This document shows, piece after piece, positions 46,964-56,067 of a stretch of DNA of 64,000 bases. The notes below the pieces were generated by a model. The model saw nothing but the letters and a program-made list of their open reading frames with translations, did not search any database and was not told the origin of the DNA. The number at the start of each line of letters is the position of its first letter. Within the stretch, counting starts at the first letter, position 1. This stretch comes from Tolumonas lignilytica (GTDB lineage: Bacteria; Pseudomonadota; Gammaproteobacteria; Enterobacterales; Aeromonadaceae), in assembly GCF_000527035.1 (NCBI RefSeq), contig NZ_AZUK01000002.1, positions 186,001-250,000 of the forward strand, given 5' to 3'. Made by a program: the position numbers and the translations under genes.

Positions 46964-47326
46964 TATGAAGTAACGTACAGACCATGCCACATGTCACGAC
47001 AGGCGGTAACGACCGATTCCTTTGTTACCTGTGGCATTTTAATTCCGACTCAATATAGTCAGAAGGTATATAGATGTTTTATATGTCTCTCTGACTATCC
47101 CTGCATTTTATATATTCCGGTCATGGCCTTTCTGCAATAAATAATTTGGTGAATGGAAATTAAACCATACGGTGGTTCGTCAAGCTTTGTTTATGGGCAC
47201 AGATCACAAATATTATAATTCTCATTTCAGGAATGAATAATTCGCTGATTAAGAATTAATAAAATCAAGAATTAAGCGTAAAAAATAGTAACTGCAATAA
47301 AAACCATACACAATAAAGGAAAAAGC
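46964..47326. other. Gap with nested hairpin before the iron alcohol dehydrogenases
   Basis: ATGCCACA at 46983-46990 pairs with TGTGGCAT near 47030-47037, enclosing a GGTAAC/GTTACC pair and followed by TTTTAATT. This is a likely terminator for the hydrolase. The rest, 47040-47326, is strongly AT-rich, has no gene, and must contain the promoter of the downstream dehydrogenase. Confidence 0.5.
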
Positions 47327-48478
47327 ATGAATAACTTTACTTTTTATAATCCAACAATGATTGATTTTGGCAAAGATAAAGAAAACATGATTGGTCAGCA
47401 TCTTGCTAATCATCAGATTAAAAAAGTGCTGATTACCTATGGTAGTGATCGAATAATCCACAGTGGCTTATTTGATAAAGTAATTGCCTCTCTCAAAGAA
47501 TTTGATATTGCATTTGTGCCATTCGGTGGAATAATCAGTAACCCGATATTATCAACAGTACATCATGGTATCGATACTGCCAAAGGAAATAAGGTCGATG
47601 CTATATTGAGTGTTGGCGGTGGATCTGTTTTAGATAGCTCAAAGGCGATCGCTGCCGGTGCAATGTATCAAGGTGATGTGTGGGATTTCTTTAGTGGCAA
47701 AGAACAGATCAAAGCCGCCCTGCCTGTGTTTAGCATCATGACGCTTGCCGCAACCGGAAGTGAAATGAATAATGGTGCAGTGATTACAAACGAAAAAACC
47801 AAGCAAAAATGGGCTATTTCTTCTAAATACACATTTCCGAAAGTCTCTATAGTAAACCCGGAGCTGATGAACAGTGTCAGCAAAGATTATTTAGTCTATT
47901 CTGCTTCAGATATTATTGCACATGTGATCGAAATTTATTTCACGGCGAAACTCCAACCCGGCATACAATCAAGCATTGTCGAATCAATCATTAATACAGT
48001 TATTTCAACAACAGAACTATTACTTGCTGACCCTGATAATTATGCGGCAAGAGCTGAATTTGCATGGGCTTCAACCCTCGCATTAAATGGACTCACCAAA
48101 GCTGGTGCGATGGGATATCAATATCCGAACCACATGATTGAACATTCGTTATCTGCATTATTTAATGTGCCACATGGCGCGGGTTTATCCATTGTTATGC
48201 CTGCATGGATGAAATGGTATTACAAAAACAATACCAAACAGTTTGAAAGATTTGCAAGAGAAGTCTTTGGTAAGTCAACGGCGCTTGAAGGTATTGAAGC
48301 ATTTGAAGGTTGGCTGAATAAAATCGGAACACCAACACGCCTCTCTCAGTTAAATATTCCGACGGATGATCTATCAGAGCTTATCGATAACATTCTCGAT
48401 AATGCAAGATATTTTGGCGCTGCAGATACATATACCAAAGATGTTGTCATTTCAATTCTTGAAAATGCATCAGAGTAA
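47327..48478 (+). CDS. Iron-containing alcohol dehydrogenase (first YqhD-like paralogue)
   Basis: The 383-residue group III dehydrogenase has the NADPH site GGGSVLDSSKAIAAGA and the metal-site residues in SASDIIAHVIEIY (Asp, His), NHMIEHSLSAL (His) and VPHGAGLS (His). It aligns along its length with the YqhD homologue 57 bases downstream, but several otherwise conserved positions differ, so its aldehyde preference may be different. Confidence 0.88.
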   Translation: MNNFTFYNPTMIDFGKDKENMIGQHLANHQIKKVLITYGSDRIIHSGLFDKVIASLKEFDIAFVPFGGIISNPILSTVHHGIDTAKGNKVDAILSVGGGSVLDSSKAIAAGAMYQGDVWDFFSGKEQIKAALPVFSIMTLAATGSEMNNGAVITNEKTKQKWAISSKYTFPKVSIVNPELMNSVSKDYLVYSASDIIAHVIEIYFTAKLQPGIQSSIVESIINTVISTTELLLADPDNYAARAEFAWASTLALNGLTKAGAMGYQYPNHMIEHSLSALFNVPHGAGLSIVMPAWMKWYYKNNTKQFERFAREVFGKSTALEGIEAFEGWLNKIGTPTRLSQLNIPTDDLSELIDNILDNARYFGAADTYTKDVVISILENASE

Positions 48479-48535
48479 TGATTATTTCTTTTTAATAAAG
48501 GGGATGAAAATTATTACTGAAATAAAGGATATAAA

Positions 48536-49693
48536 ATGAATAATTTTAGTTATAAAAACACAACAAAAATACATTTCGGTAAAGGTGAAATTTCAAAAAT
48601 TAAAGAAGAGATCCCAGCCAATGCCAGAGTGTTGATCACTTATGGCGGTGGTAGTATTAAAAAAAATGGCATTTTTGATCAGGTCATTGATGCTTTAACC
48701 GGGATCACTTTTTTCGAATTTGGCGGGATCGAACCAAACCCGCATTTTGAAACGTTGGTAAAAGCAGTTGAATTCGCCAGAAAAGAAAAAATTACATACA
48801 TTCTTGCTGTCGGTGGTGGTTCGGTTATTGATGGGTCAAAATTTATTGCTGCGGGTACATTATATCGCAATGAGTTATGGGAGATCATTGAAACAAATGG
48901 CGCCCATATCAAAGAGGCGATTCCGTTAGGCTGTGTGTTAACGCTTGCTGCTACAGGTTCAGAAATGAACAAAGGCGCATCTATAACAAGGGCAGAAACC
49001 AAAGATAAATTATTTTTTGGTTCAACACATGTTTTTCCTAAATTTTCAGTCTTAGATCCAACCACCACTTATTCATTACCGGCTCGTCAGGTGGGTAATG
49101 GTGTTGTTGATACGTTTGTGCACGTCGTTGAGCAATATATGACTTATCCCGTAAATGCGAAAGTACAAGACCGATTCGCGGAAGGATTATTAATGACATT
49201 ATTGGAGGAAGGCAAAAAAGCATTAATAACCCCTGAAGACTATGATGTGCGAGCAAACCTGATGTGGGCTGCAACCATGGCGTTAAATGGTACGTTAGCA
49301 ACAGGGGTGCCGACAGATTGGGCTTCTCACATGATTGGGCTTGAATTAACAGGGCTTTATGGTCTCGACCACGCACAAACACTGGCCGTTTTATTACCTG
49401 CTGTCTGGCTTTATAAGAAAGAACAGAAGAAAGAAAAATTATTGCAATATGCAGATCGGGTTTTGAATATAAAACAAGGCGATGATGAGGAAAAAATACT
49501 TGCTGTGATTGCGCATACAAGCCAATTTTTTACGGATATGGGGGTTCCTACCCGACTACAAGATTATGGTCTGGACGAAACAATCATTCAGCCGATTATA
49601 GAAAAACTGGAACAACATAAATTCGTTAAATTAGGTGAATATAAAGACATCACGCCAGATGATGTAAGAAGTATCCTTAAACTTGCATTGTAA
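48536..49693 (+). CDS. yqhD: NADPH-dependent aldehyde reductase YqhD
   Basis: The 385-residue protein aligns with E. coli YqhD throughout: LITYGGGSIKKNGIFDQVIDAL, FGGIEPNPHFETL, LAVGGGSVIDGSKFIAAG, GCVLTLAATGSEMN, VVDTFVHVVEQY and DHAQTLAVLLPA with the metal ligands. YqhD reduces short-chain and lipid-derived aldehydes. AAAGGA precedes the ATG. A strong terminator follows. Confidence 0.92.
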   Translation: MNNFSYKNTTKIHFGKGEISKIKEEIPANARVLITYGGGSIKKNGIFDQVIDALTGITFFEFGGIEPNPHFETLVKAVEFARKEKITYILAVGGGSVIDGSKFIAAGTLYRNELWEIIETNGAHIKEAIPLGCVLTLAATGSEMNKGASITRAETKDKLFFGSTHVFPKFSVLDPTTTYSLPARQVGNGVVDTFVHVVEQYMTYPVNAKVQDRFAEGLLMTLLEEGKKALITPEDYDVRANLMWAATMALNGTLATGVPTDWASHMIGLELTGLYGLDHAQTLAVLLPAVWLYKKEQKKEKLLQYADRVLNIKQGDDEEKILAVIAHTSQFFTDMGVPTRLQDYGLDETIIQPIIEKLEQHKFVKLGEYKDITPDDVRSILKLAL

Positions 49694-49699
49694 AAACAT

Positions 49700-49731
49700 A
49701 TGGCCAGCCCTGATTTATTTGGGCTGGCCAT
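49700..49731. terminator. Bidirectional terminator
   Basis: ATGGCCAGCCC at 49700-49710 pairs with GGGCTGGCCAT at 49721-49731, between the convergent yqhD and MBL-fold genes. Confidence 0.9.
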
Positions 49732-49741
49732 GTTGATTATT

Positions 49742-50899
49742 TTATTCCCACCATTTTGAAAATGTCTGATTTTTATTATCAGATTCAACCTTTTCACCTA
49801 TCATCGGTGTTAGCAAACGATAATTTTTATTTAAACTGGCTTTGCTTATTCTATTTAATGGGTCATTCCATGTATGATTAGCGAGCTTGAATTTACTATT
49901 ATGTGAAGGTAAAAGCGCGTTTGCTTTTAAATCTACAGCCGCTTGAGCTGTTTCTTCCGGTGACATATGGATCAGGCGCCAATCAGGATCATATTGTCCA
50001 CACTCTAAAATCGCAGTGTCAAATCCACCAAATTTATTGCCTATCTCTTTGAAATGAGGGCCATACCCGCTATCTCCACCCAAATAAATACGCTGATTCG
50101 GAGTGATTAAGGCGAATGACCCCCACAATGTTTTATTTCTGGTAAATAGGCGCCCTGAAAAATGACGGGCAGGTAAGATATGGATCTGAACATTGTTTTT
50201 TTTATCCTGAATCACATCATTCCAATCGCCCTCTTGAACGATATCTTTTTTAAATCCCCATTGTGTGAAATATTGACCAACACCCAATGGCGTAATTACT
50301 TTGCAAATTTTATCTTTTAATGCCACGATTGATGAATAGTCCAGATGATCCCAGTGGTCATGACTGATGAGTAAATAATCAATCTGTGGAATATCATCGG
50401 CTGTATAAATATTACTACCTTTAAATGCGATATTCGTAAAAGGAACAGGAGATGCATTTTCACTAAATACAGGGTCAATTAAAAATTTGATTCCATCAAC
50501 TTGCAGATAATAACTTGAATGACCCATCCAGACTATTGCGTTTTCTTTCGGATCAAGCTTGTGTAAATCTGTTTTGATTGTAGGAATTGCATTTGTTGGT
50601 TTTGAATCTTGAGGGCTGTTGATTAAGAAATCGATCACCTCAGAAACCTGACTCTTTTCAATTGTTCTTGTTAATACAGGGGTTGGCAATTGATTGTAAA
50701 ATGTACCGTGTTCATAAATGGAAACGTGATTTTTAGGGAAAACAGTAATCGATTTTGCTTCATTAAATTGTGGTTGTTGCATATAAAAATAGATAAATAT
50801 TGCGAGCAACACAACAACACTCATCAAAATGGATGACATTTTATAAATTAATTTACTGTTAAATAAAAACTCAAAAGGAACAATTCGTTCTTTTGCCAT
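49742..50899 (-). CDS. Membrane-anchored MBL-fold hydrolase (UlaG/NAPE-PLD-like)
   Basis: The 385-residue protein has one N-terminal membrane helix (MSSILMSVVVLLAIFIYFYM) and a metallo-beta-lactamase fold. Metal-site motifs are ISHDHWDHLDY (HxHxDH), PARHFSGR, LGGDSGYGP and a final LLPSHNSKF. It resembles the group that includes NAPE-hydrolysing phospholipase D. The substrate is not evident. It is convergent with yqhD. Confidence 0.82.
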   Translation of the reverse strand: MAKERIVPFEFLFNSKLIYKMSSILMSVVVLLAIFIYFYMQQPQFNEAKSITVFPKNHVSIYEHGTFYNQLPTPVLTRTIEKSQVSEVIDFLINSPQDSKPTNAIPTIKTDLHKLDPKENAIVWMGHSSYYLQVDGIKFLIDPVFSENASPVPFTNIAFKGSNIYTADDIPQIDYLLISHDHWDHLDYSSIVALKDKICKVITPLGVGQYFTQWGFKKDIVQEGDWNDVIQDKKNNVQIHILPARHFSGRLFTRNKTLWGSFALITPNQRIYLGGDSGYGPHFKEIGNKFGGFDTAILECGQYDPDWRLIHMSPEETAQAAVDLKANALLPSHNSKFKLANHTWNDPLNRISKASLNKNYRLLTPMIGEKVESDNKNQTFSKWWE

Positions 50900-51106
50900 T
50901 AAATAATTCCTTTATGTTAGGTACACGACTTGTAGCGTCTCTCAAGCCATGCATTCTATGCTTGATGAAGTTGAATTTAAAAGCAGAGCTAATATTATAA
51001 GGAATTTATTGATGGGTATAATTCCGTTTTTTGGAATTGATAATCAAAAAATTTGGAGTAAAGAGCCGGTACGCCAAAGGAATATAGGCAGAGCAGGTTT
51101 TAAAAT

Positions 51107-51139
51107 CCATCCCATAAATATCTGTCATTTATGGGATGG
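51107..51139 (-). terminator. Terminator after the tannase-like gene
   Basis: CCATCCCATAAAT at 51107-51119 pairs with ATTTATGGGATGG at 51127-51139; on the minus strand it is followed by ATTTTAAAA. It lies 16 bases after the stop codon at 51155. Confidence 0.85.
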
Positions 51140-51154
51140 TACACACGATGTTAT

Positions 51155-52810
51155 TTATTCACAATGATAAGAGTCAATTGAGTTGATATCACCGCTGCCT
51201 TTATATTTTGCTATCGCAGGGTAAGAACAGACAGGTTGAGTTTTCCCCGGAAATGCTTTTCCTTTTGCAGCGATAAAGTCAGGTGCTTGTTGATTTTCAA
51301 CCCAATTCTGAATCGCGGTGAGCGGATCCAGATCATCTAAGCCAACACCACCACCGCAATGTGCCATTCCTGGCACCATGAACAAACGATTCCAGGATTT
51401 CATTGCTGATTGATCGCCATGAGAAGTATTGGCTTCTGTTGCCTGATACCAATCGCGAATGTCATGAGCAGAAAACACTGGGTCAGAGACACCTTGGATA
51501 ATCATCAATTTCCCACCACGAGTGGCAAATGTCGTCATCATCGTGGACGCCGCATCATTCAGAGCACCTGTTTCTAAAACGCTTTGAACATCATTATCGA
51601 AGTCGAATTTATTTAAATCAGCATCAGGTCGAGAAGGTGTCATGAAATAATATTTCATGGATTCAGCACCTAAAGTTGCATTAAGTGAATCTGGTTTATT
51701 GGGATCTTGAGAAAAGCCCAATTTCCAGATCCGCCAGCCGGGAGTATTGATTCCGGCATCATAAGGCCAGCTGCTGTATATTTTATTTCCTTTACTATCT
51801 TTAGCTCCGTCAAAAATGGCTTTCACTGCGGTAACCTTTTGTGCTGATAAGCAGTTTTTGCTGTTTTTGACGTTACATTGCAATACCTTTGGATCAAATG
51901 AACATTGCATATAGTTGTTAATAATGCCGTCTTTTAATCCATCCAAGGCATCACATTTTTCCAGTACGGAATCGCTGATAAGTTTTAAATCTGCATCACT
52001 CAATGCATTGGCAAGTATTTTCCTACCCTGCGCATTTTTCGGCGCAATACGAGATAGCTGTTGTGTATCCCAAATTTCGCCTAAACCTGCTTTACTCAGA
52101 CGAAATCCGGGGTTTCCTGCAACCACGCCATCAAACTCGGTCGGATAACGTTGAGAAGCGATCATTGCCTCACGTCCACCATTTGAGCAACCCATAAAAT
52201 ACGAATATTTAAGCGGATCTTTATAATAAGATCGGGTGACAGATTTAGCTGCTTGAGTCACTTTGCCAATCGCGGCATAGGCGTAGTCGAGACGGGCTTT
52301 TTGATCAAGACCAAACGTAGCATCAACGCTGTCATGACCACCATTCATGGATGTCACCGCATAACCACGAGCTAATGCGGGGGCCGCGGTAGAACCTAAG
52401 AATGGCGCTGTTCCGATGGCATTAGCGAGGAAACCATCGGTGCCACCACCACCCTGAAAGATAAATCTGTTTTGCCAGCTTTCAGGAAGCCGTACCTCAA
52501 AGCGGATCGAATAGTTTTTACCATCAGAACCAACTCTCTTGTCGATTTCACCCCGGACAAGACAATGAGCAGGTAATTCATGATTGGCTTCACTTGCTCC
52601 CGTAAACATTCTGAATGGATCTTGCTGAGAAAGACCGGCGTTAACATAACGGGTTTCTGTAATTGAGCCATTGTCGATCGTGAGGTTTTTTAACTGAGAA
52701 CAAGCTTCAATTTTATCCGCAAACGCATAAGGCGAGCTGGCAAGTGAAACCAGGGTAATGAGACATAATTGACCTCGTTGCTTTATTACTTTCCTTGGTT
52801 GTTGTTTCAT
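51155..52810 (-). CDS. Exported tannase/feruloyl-esterase family hydrolase
   Basis: From ATG 52810 (AAGGAC upstream) the protein is 551 residues with a signal peptide ending near SSPYAFA. Family marks are FQGGGGTDGFL (oxyanion), YFMGCSNGGREAMI (GCSNGG with the nucleophile Ser), FDGVVAGNPGFRL, QGVSDPVFSAHD (Asp) and VPGMAHCGGG (His and Cys). Several Cys pairs suggest disulfides, as expected outside the cytoplasm. The family splits plant phenolic esters such as ferulates and gallates. It is the clearest pointer to aromatic-ester substrates in the island. Confidence 0.9.
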   Translation of the reverse strand: MKQQPRKVIKQRGQLCLITLVSLASSPYAFADKIEACSQLKNLTIDNGSITETRYVNAGLSQQDPFRMFTGASEANHELPAHCLVRGEIDKRVGSDGKNYSIRFEVRLPESWQNRFIFQGGGGTDGFLANAIGTAPFLGSTAAPALARGYAVTSMNGGHDSVDATFGLDQKARLDYAYAAIGKVTQAAKSVTRSYYKDPLKYSYFMGCSNGGREAMIASQRYPTEFDGVVAGNPGFRLSKAGLGEIWDTQQLSRIAPKNAQGRKILANALSDADLKLISDSVLEKCDALDGLKDGIINNYMQCSFDPKVLQCNVKNSKNCLSAQKVTAVKAIFDGAKDSKGNKIYSSWPYDAGINTPGWRIWKLGFSQDPNKPDSLNATLGAESMKYYFMTPSRPDADLNKFDFDNDVQSVLETGALNDAASTMMTTFATRGGKLMIIQGVSDPVFSAHDIRDWYQATEANTSHGDQSAMKSWNRLFMVPGMAHCGGGVGLDDLDPLTAIQNWVENQQAPDFIAAKGKAFPGKTQPVCSYPAIAKYKGSGDINSIDSYHCE

Positions 52811-53006
52811 TTTTTGTCCTTTTGTTATTATTACCAACAGTATCATCCAGATAAGTGCCATTCTCATGAAAAAAGTAGCAAGCAATTAACACAATTCTAT
52901 TTATTACTTGCCTGATTCTACAAATTGAGAGGAATTTACTCATGATTTGTGATGGTCTACATATAATCTAACAATAATCGCTATTGTACTAAGCTCTGGT
53001 GGCCTG

Positions 53007-53525
53007 ATGCGTATCAAATTCATGGAAAAACGAAAGGTATCAATAAGTAAAAACTATTTTTTAATTATTCTAATATTAATCGGTGGCTATTGGATGAAAA
53101 ATTCATTTGCATCAGATGTTCAAGGAAAAGTTAATTCTGTGACAAGAGATGAGCATGGCGTAAGAATAAAAATTGAAATCGGTGACGAGATCATATTGGC
53201 TAATATTGATGATAACCCCACCTCACGTGATTTTATCAAATTATTACCATTAACACTGAAGCTTGATGATTTTAATCATGCTGAAAAAATCAGTGGTGCG
53301 TTACCAAACTCGTTATCGGTCTCGGGGGCACCAACATCATATGCGGGTGAAATTTCAGATATCGCTTACTACGCGCCTTGGGGAAATGTTGCAATATTTT
53401 ATCAACCGGGCCCCAATGCCAGAGGGCTTGTCAAAATGGGGCGCATCATTTCTGGCACTGATTTACTTACGAAACATAGTTCGCTTAATGTAAAAATATC
53501 ATGTGAGCAATCATGTCAATGGTAA
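53007..53525 (+). CDS. Exported cyclophilin-like fold protein 1
   Basis: The 172-residue protein has an N-terminal hydrophobic segment (YFLIILILIGGYWMKNSFA) and a small beta-barrel domain: IKIEIGDEIILANIDDNPTSRDFIKLLPLTLKLDDF and DIAYYAPWGNVAIFYQPG. These match the cyclophilin-like (DUF-type) family often found beside AKR and flavin reductase genes. It is related to the protein at 55561-56034. The function is unknown; there is no sign of true PPIase residues. Confidence 0.75.
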   Translation: MRIKFMEKRKVSISKNYFLIILILIGGYWMKNSFASDVQGKVNSVTRDEHGVRIKIEIGDEIILANIDDNPTSRDFIKLLPLTLKLDDFNHAEKISGALPNSLSVSGAPTSYAGEISDIAYYAPWGNVAIFYQPGPNARGLVKMGRIISGTDLLTKHSSLNVKISCEQSCQW

Positions 53526-53539
53526 TGGAGTAAATACCT

Positions 53540-54499
53540 TCATGACAGTGCTGACCACTGGATCATCTGTTGTGGTTTGATATTGAGTGCTTCATTCTTC
53601 TGTAGTGCCTGTTGAATAAAATCAGCACATGCCCTCACTCTGGGTGCAATTAATGAGCGATGTGGATATTGCACCATCATCTGAAAATCACCGGGATCAT
53701 GTTGTTCAAACAAAACGAGTTTGAGATCGCCTTTCTGAAGATGTGACCATGCTAGATATACTGCTGTTTCAGCAATTCCGAGTCCTTCGAGCGCAGCATT
53801 AACTAATGTGCCTGGGTCAGATAATGTCAAAATAGAACCCGTGGGTTCGTGTAAATAAACACTTCCTTCAGGAAAGGTAAACCGCCAAGGAAGAACTCGA
53901 TTTCCCAAGAATCGGCGGGAAATCAATCGATGTTTGTTTAATTCTGTCGGATGTTGAGGAATACCATATTGAGCAAGATAAGCAGGGGATGCGACTAAAC
54001 AGCGTTTCAGTTCGCCTAAATACCGCGAAATCATAGAGGAATCGTGAATATTTCCCGCTCGGATCACCAAATCATACCCTTCCTGCACAAAATCAATGAT
54101 GTGATCATCAAAATCAATTTCAACTCTTAATTCCGGATGGGTCTCTAACAACGCTGGAATGATGGGCATCAACAATTTTCGGCCAATTACATTGGAAACC
54201 GACATGCGAACAAGCCCTGTTGGGCGGGTGTCTTGTGTGTTCACGCTTTCGATTGCATTGTCGAGTGATGACAGCGCTGGGGCTACATTCGCTAAAAAAT
54301 TTTCACCCTCTGCCGTGAGACTCAGACTTCGGGTTGTACGATTAAATAGCCTAACACCCAAGTTTTGTTCTAATGCTGCAACATTTTTGCTGATTGCGGC
54401 AGGGGTAATATTCAGTATTTTTGCCGCAGCAGTGAAGCTGCCTGTATTTGCTGATTTTACAAAAGCAATAATCCCTGTGATATGACTGCTGGTATCCAT
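53540..54499 (-). CDS. LysR-family regulator
   Basis: The 319-residue regulator has HTH IIAFVKSANTGSFTAAAKILNITPAAISKNVAALE and LFNRTTRSLSLTAEG, then a substrate-binding domain. It diverges from the DUF1330 gene across a 141-base gap and probably controls the plus-strand operon 54641-58148 (DUF1330, flavodoxin-fold reductase, cyclophilin-like, AKR, hydrolase). Confidence 0.88.
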   Translation of the reverse strand: MDTSSHITGIIAFVKSANTGSFTAAAKILNITPAAISKNVAALEQNLGVRLFNRTTRSLSLTAEGENFLANVAPALSSLDNAIESVNTQDTRPTGLVRMSVSNVIGRKLLMPIIPALLETHPELRVEIDFDDHIIDFVQEGYDLVIRAGNIHDSSMISRYLGELKRCLVASPAYLAQYGIPQHPTELNKHRLISRRFLGNRVLPWRFTFPEGSVYLHEPTGSILTLSDPGTLVNAALEGLGIAETAVYLAWSHLQKGDLKLVLFEQHDPGDFQMMVQYPHRSLIAPRVRACADFIQQALQKNEALNIKPQQMIQWSALS

Positions 54500-54640
54500 C
54501 GGTTAGGTCTTATTTTCAACTTTAAGTTATATAACTTTAAACGATTAGACCTCTAATTCCCAATAATCTATTCGATTACACTAATTCTTCAAAAGCAATC
54601 TGTTTGACTACTGCATCTCAAAATATACGGAGTGAATGTC

Positions 54641-54940
54641 ATGACTAATCCAGCGTATTTCATTTTTGATGTCAAAGTCCATGACTATGATGCCATTAAA
54701 CCCTATGTGGAAAAAGTGGCCGAAACCTACAAAGCCTTTGGTGGAAAACCCATCGTTCAGGGTTCAAGTGCCGAATGCTTAGAAGGTTCATCCCCTGAGG
54801 GGCGGATGTTTATTTTGCAATTTGAAAGTATCGAGAAAGCACAAGCTTGGTATGCATCGCCGGAGTATCAGGCAATTATTGGTTATCGCCTAGCAGCCTC
54901 CGACGCGAATGCCTATTTAGTGGAAGGTATTGCGGGTTAG
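54641..54940 (+). CDS. DUF1330 family protein
   Basis: The 99-residue dimeric alpha-beta-barrel-type protein reads YFIFDVKVHDYDAIKPYVEKV, FGGKPIVQG and MFILQFESIEKAQAWYASPEYQAI, the DUF1330 pattern. ATG 54641 is used; a GTG at 54632 would add three residues. The family has no firm function. It opens an operon of redox genes. Confidence 0.85.
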   Translation: MTNPAYFIFDVKVHDYDAIKPYVEKVAETYKAFGGKPIVQGSSAECLEGSSPEGRMFILQFESIEKAQAWYASPEYQAIIGYRLAASDANAYLVEGIAG

Positions 54941-54974
54941 TTTTTATTATTTTGAATTTTAAAGAGAATTGATT

Positions 54975-55499
54975 ATGAAAACGTTAGTCATTGTGTCACA
55001 TCCATATCCGGAACAATCTCACGCAATTAAAGCACTGGAACAGGCTGTGAAAACAGTACCTGATGTGGAGATTCGCAATTTAGAGTCCTTATATGGACAG
55101 GACTTAAATAGCTTTGATATTCAGGCTGAACAAGCCGCACACAATACTGCCGACCGCGTCATTTATATGTTCCCAGTGCATTGGTTTAATTTAACTCCGA
55201 TGTTGAAAGCCTACATGAACAGTGTCTGGACTTATGGCTGGGCATTCGGGCCAGAAGGCACGGCATTAAAAGATAAACAATTTCAGGTTGTTGCCACAGC
55301 GGGCGCAACAGAGTTTACCTATTCACCGGAAGGCGTTATTGAATGCACGATGGATGAAGTATTAAGCCCGCTAAAAGCCAGTGCGAAATATGTCGGAATG
55401 AATTATCTGAAGCCAATCGCATTTTTTGAGGCTATGGGTGCTGATGAATCTAAAACAGAATTATTCCAAGAAACGCTAATTGCGGCTTTATCAAAATAA
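54975..55499 (+). CDS. Flavodoxin-fold NAD(P)H oxidoreductase (KefF/YwrO-like)
   Basis: The 174-residue protein has the flavodoxin-like quinone-reductase fold: KTLVIVSHPYPEQSHA (FMN phosphate loop), VIYMFPVHWFNLTPMLKAYMNSVWTYGWAF (the family's active-site motif) and VVATAGATEFTYSPEG. It should reduce quinones by two electrons and so limit redox cycling. ATG 54975 follows AGAGAA. It lies 34 bases after the DUF1330 gene. Confidence 0.87.
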   Translation: MKTLVIVSHPYPEQSHAIKALEQAVKTVPDVEIRNLESLYGQDLNSFDIQAEQAAHNTADRVIYMFPVHWFNLTPMLKAYMNSVWTYGWAFGPEGTALKDKQFQVVATAGATEFTYSPEGVIECTMDEVLSPLKASAKYVGMNYLKPIAFFEAMGADESKTELFQETLIAALSK

Positions 55500-55506
55500 C
55501 GACATC

Positions 55507-55531
55507 ACTGGCTGATAGTTTTTCAGCCAGT
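55507..55531 (+). terminator. Possible attenuator hairpin inside the redox operon
   Basis: ACTGGCTGA at 55507-55515 pairs with TCAGCCAGT at 55523-55531, followed by TTATCTCTT. It lies just after the reductase stop, but the next gene follows in only 60 bases, so it may partly end transcription. Confidence 0.55.
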
Positions 55532-55560
55532 TTATCTCTTGGCTACAGGAGTCATAAACC

Positions 55561-56034
55561 ATGTCTCGGTCCCTCTCTGCGAAATTGTTAAATCTTATCA
55601 ACAAAAAGCATGACTATTTGATCGGCGTGTTTTTGGTTTTTTTTGCTAATGGTGCTGCTGCCACACCTGAAGGATATATCACGATGAAACACATTATTTT
55701 TCAGCTTAACGGTGAGATGGTTGAAATTACTTTAGATGAAAATGAAGCAACCCGTGATTTGCTGACTCTTCTTCCACATCAGCTTGAGTGGGATGACTAT
55801 GGCCAAGTCGAAAAAATCAGCTATTTGCCCAGAAAAATTAGCACGCAGGGAATGCCAGATGGTTATACCCCAGAGAAAGGTGATTTTGCCTATTACGCGC
55901 CTTGGGGAAATATCGTCATTTTCTGTAAACCATTTTCTTATTCTCCGGGACTAAAAAAGCTCGGGCATGTCAGCCATGGTTTTGAAGCAGCCTGCCAGAA
56001 AGGCAAATATACCGTTTCGATGAGTAGTCGTTAA
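55561..56034 (+). CDS. Exported cyclophilin-like fold protein 2
   Basis: The 157-residue protein is related to the one at 53007: MVEITLDENEATRDLLTLLPHQLEWDDYGQVEKISYLP and FAYYAPWGNIVIFCKPFSYSPGLKKLGHV. The N-terminal part (YLIGVFLVFFANGAAATPEG) looks like a signal peptide. ACAGGAG precedes the ATG. The two copies share about half of their core residues by eye. Confidence 0.77.
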   Translation: MSRSLSAKLLNLINKKHDYLIGVFLVFFANGAAATPEGYITMKHIIFQLNGEMVEITLDENEATRDLLTLLPHQLEWDDYGQVEKISYLPRKISTQGMPDGYTPEKGDFAYYAPWGNIVIFCKPFSYSPGLKKLGHVSHGFEAACQKGKYTVSMSSR

Positions 56035-56067
56035 TTCTGACTGCTAAAAATTTGAGGTGAAATTAGC

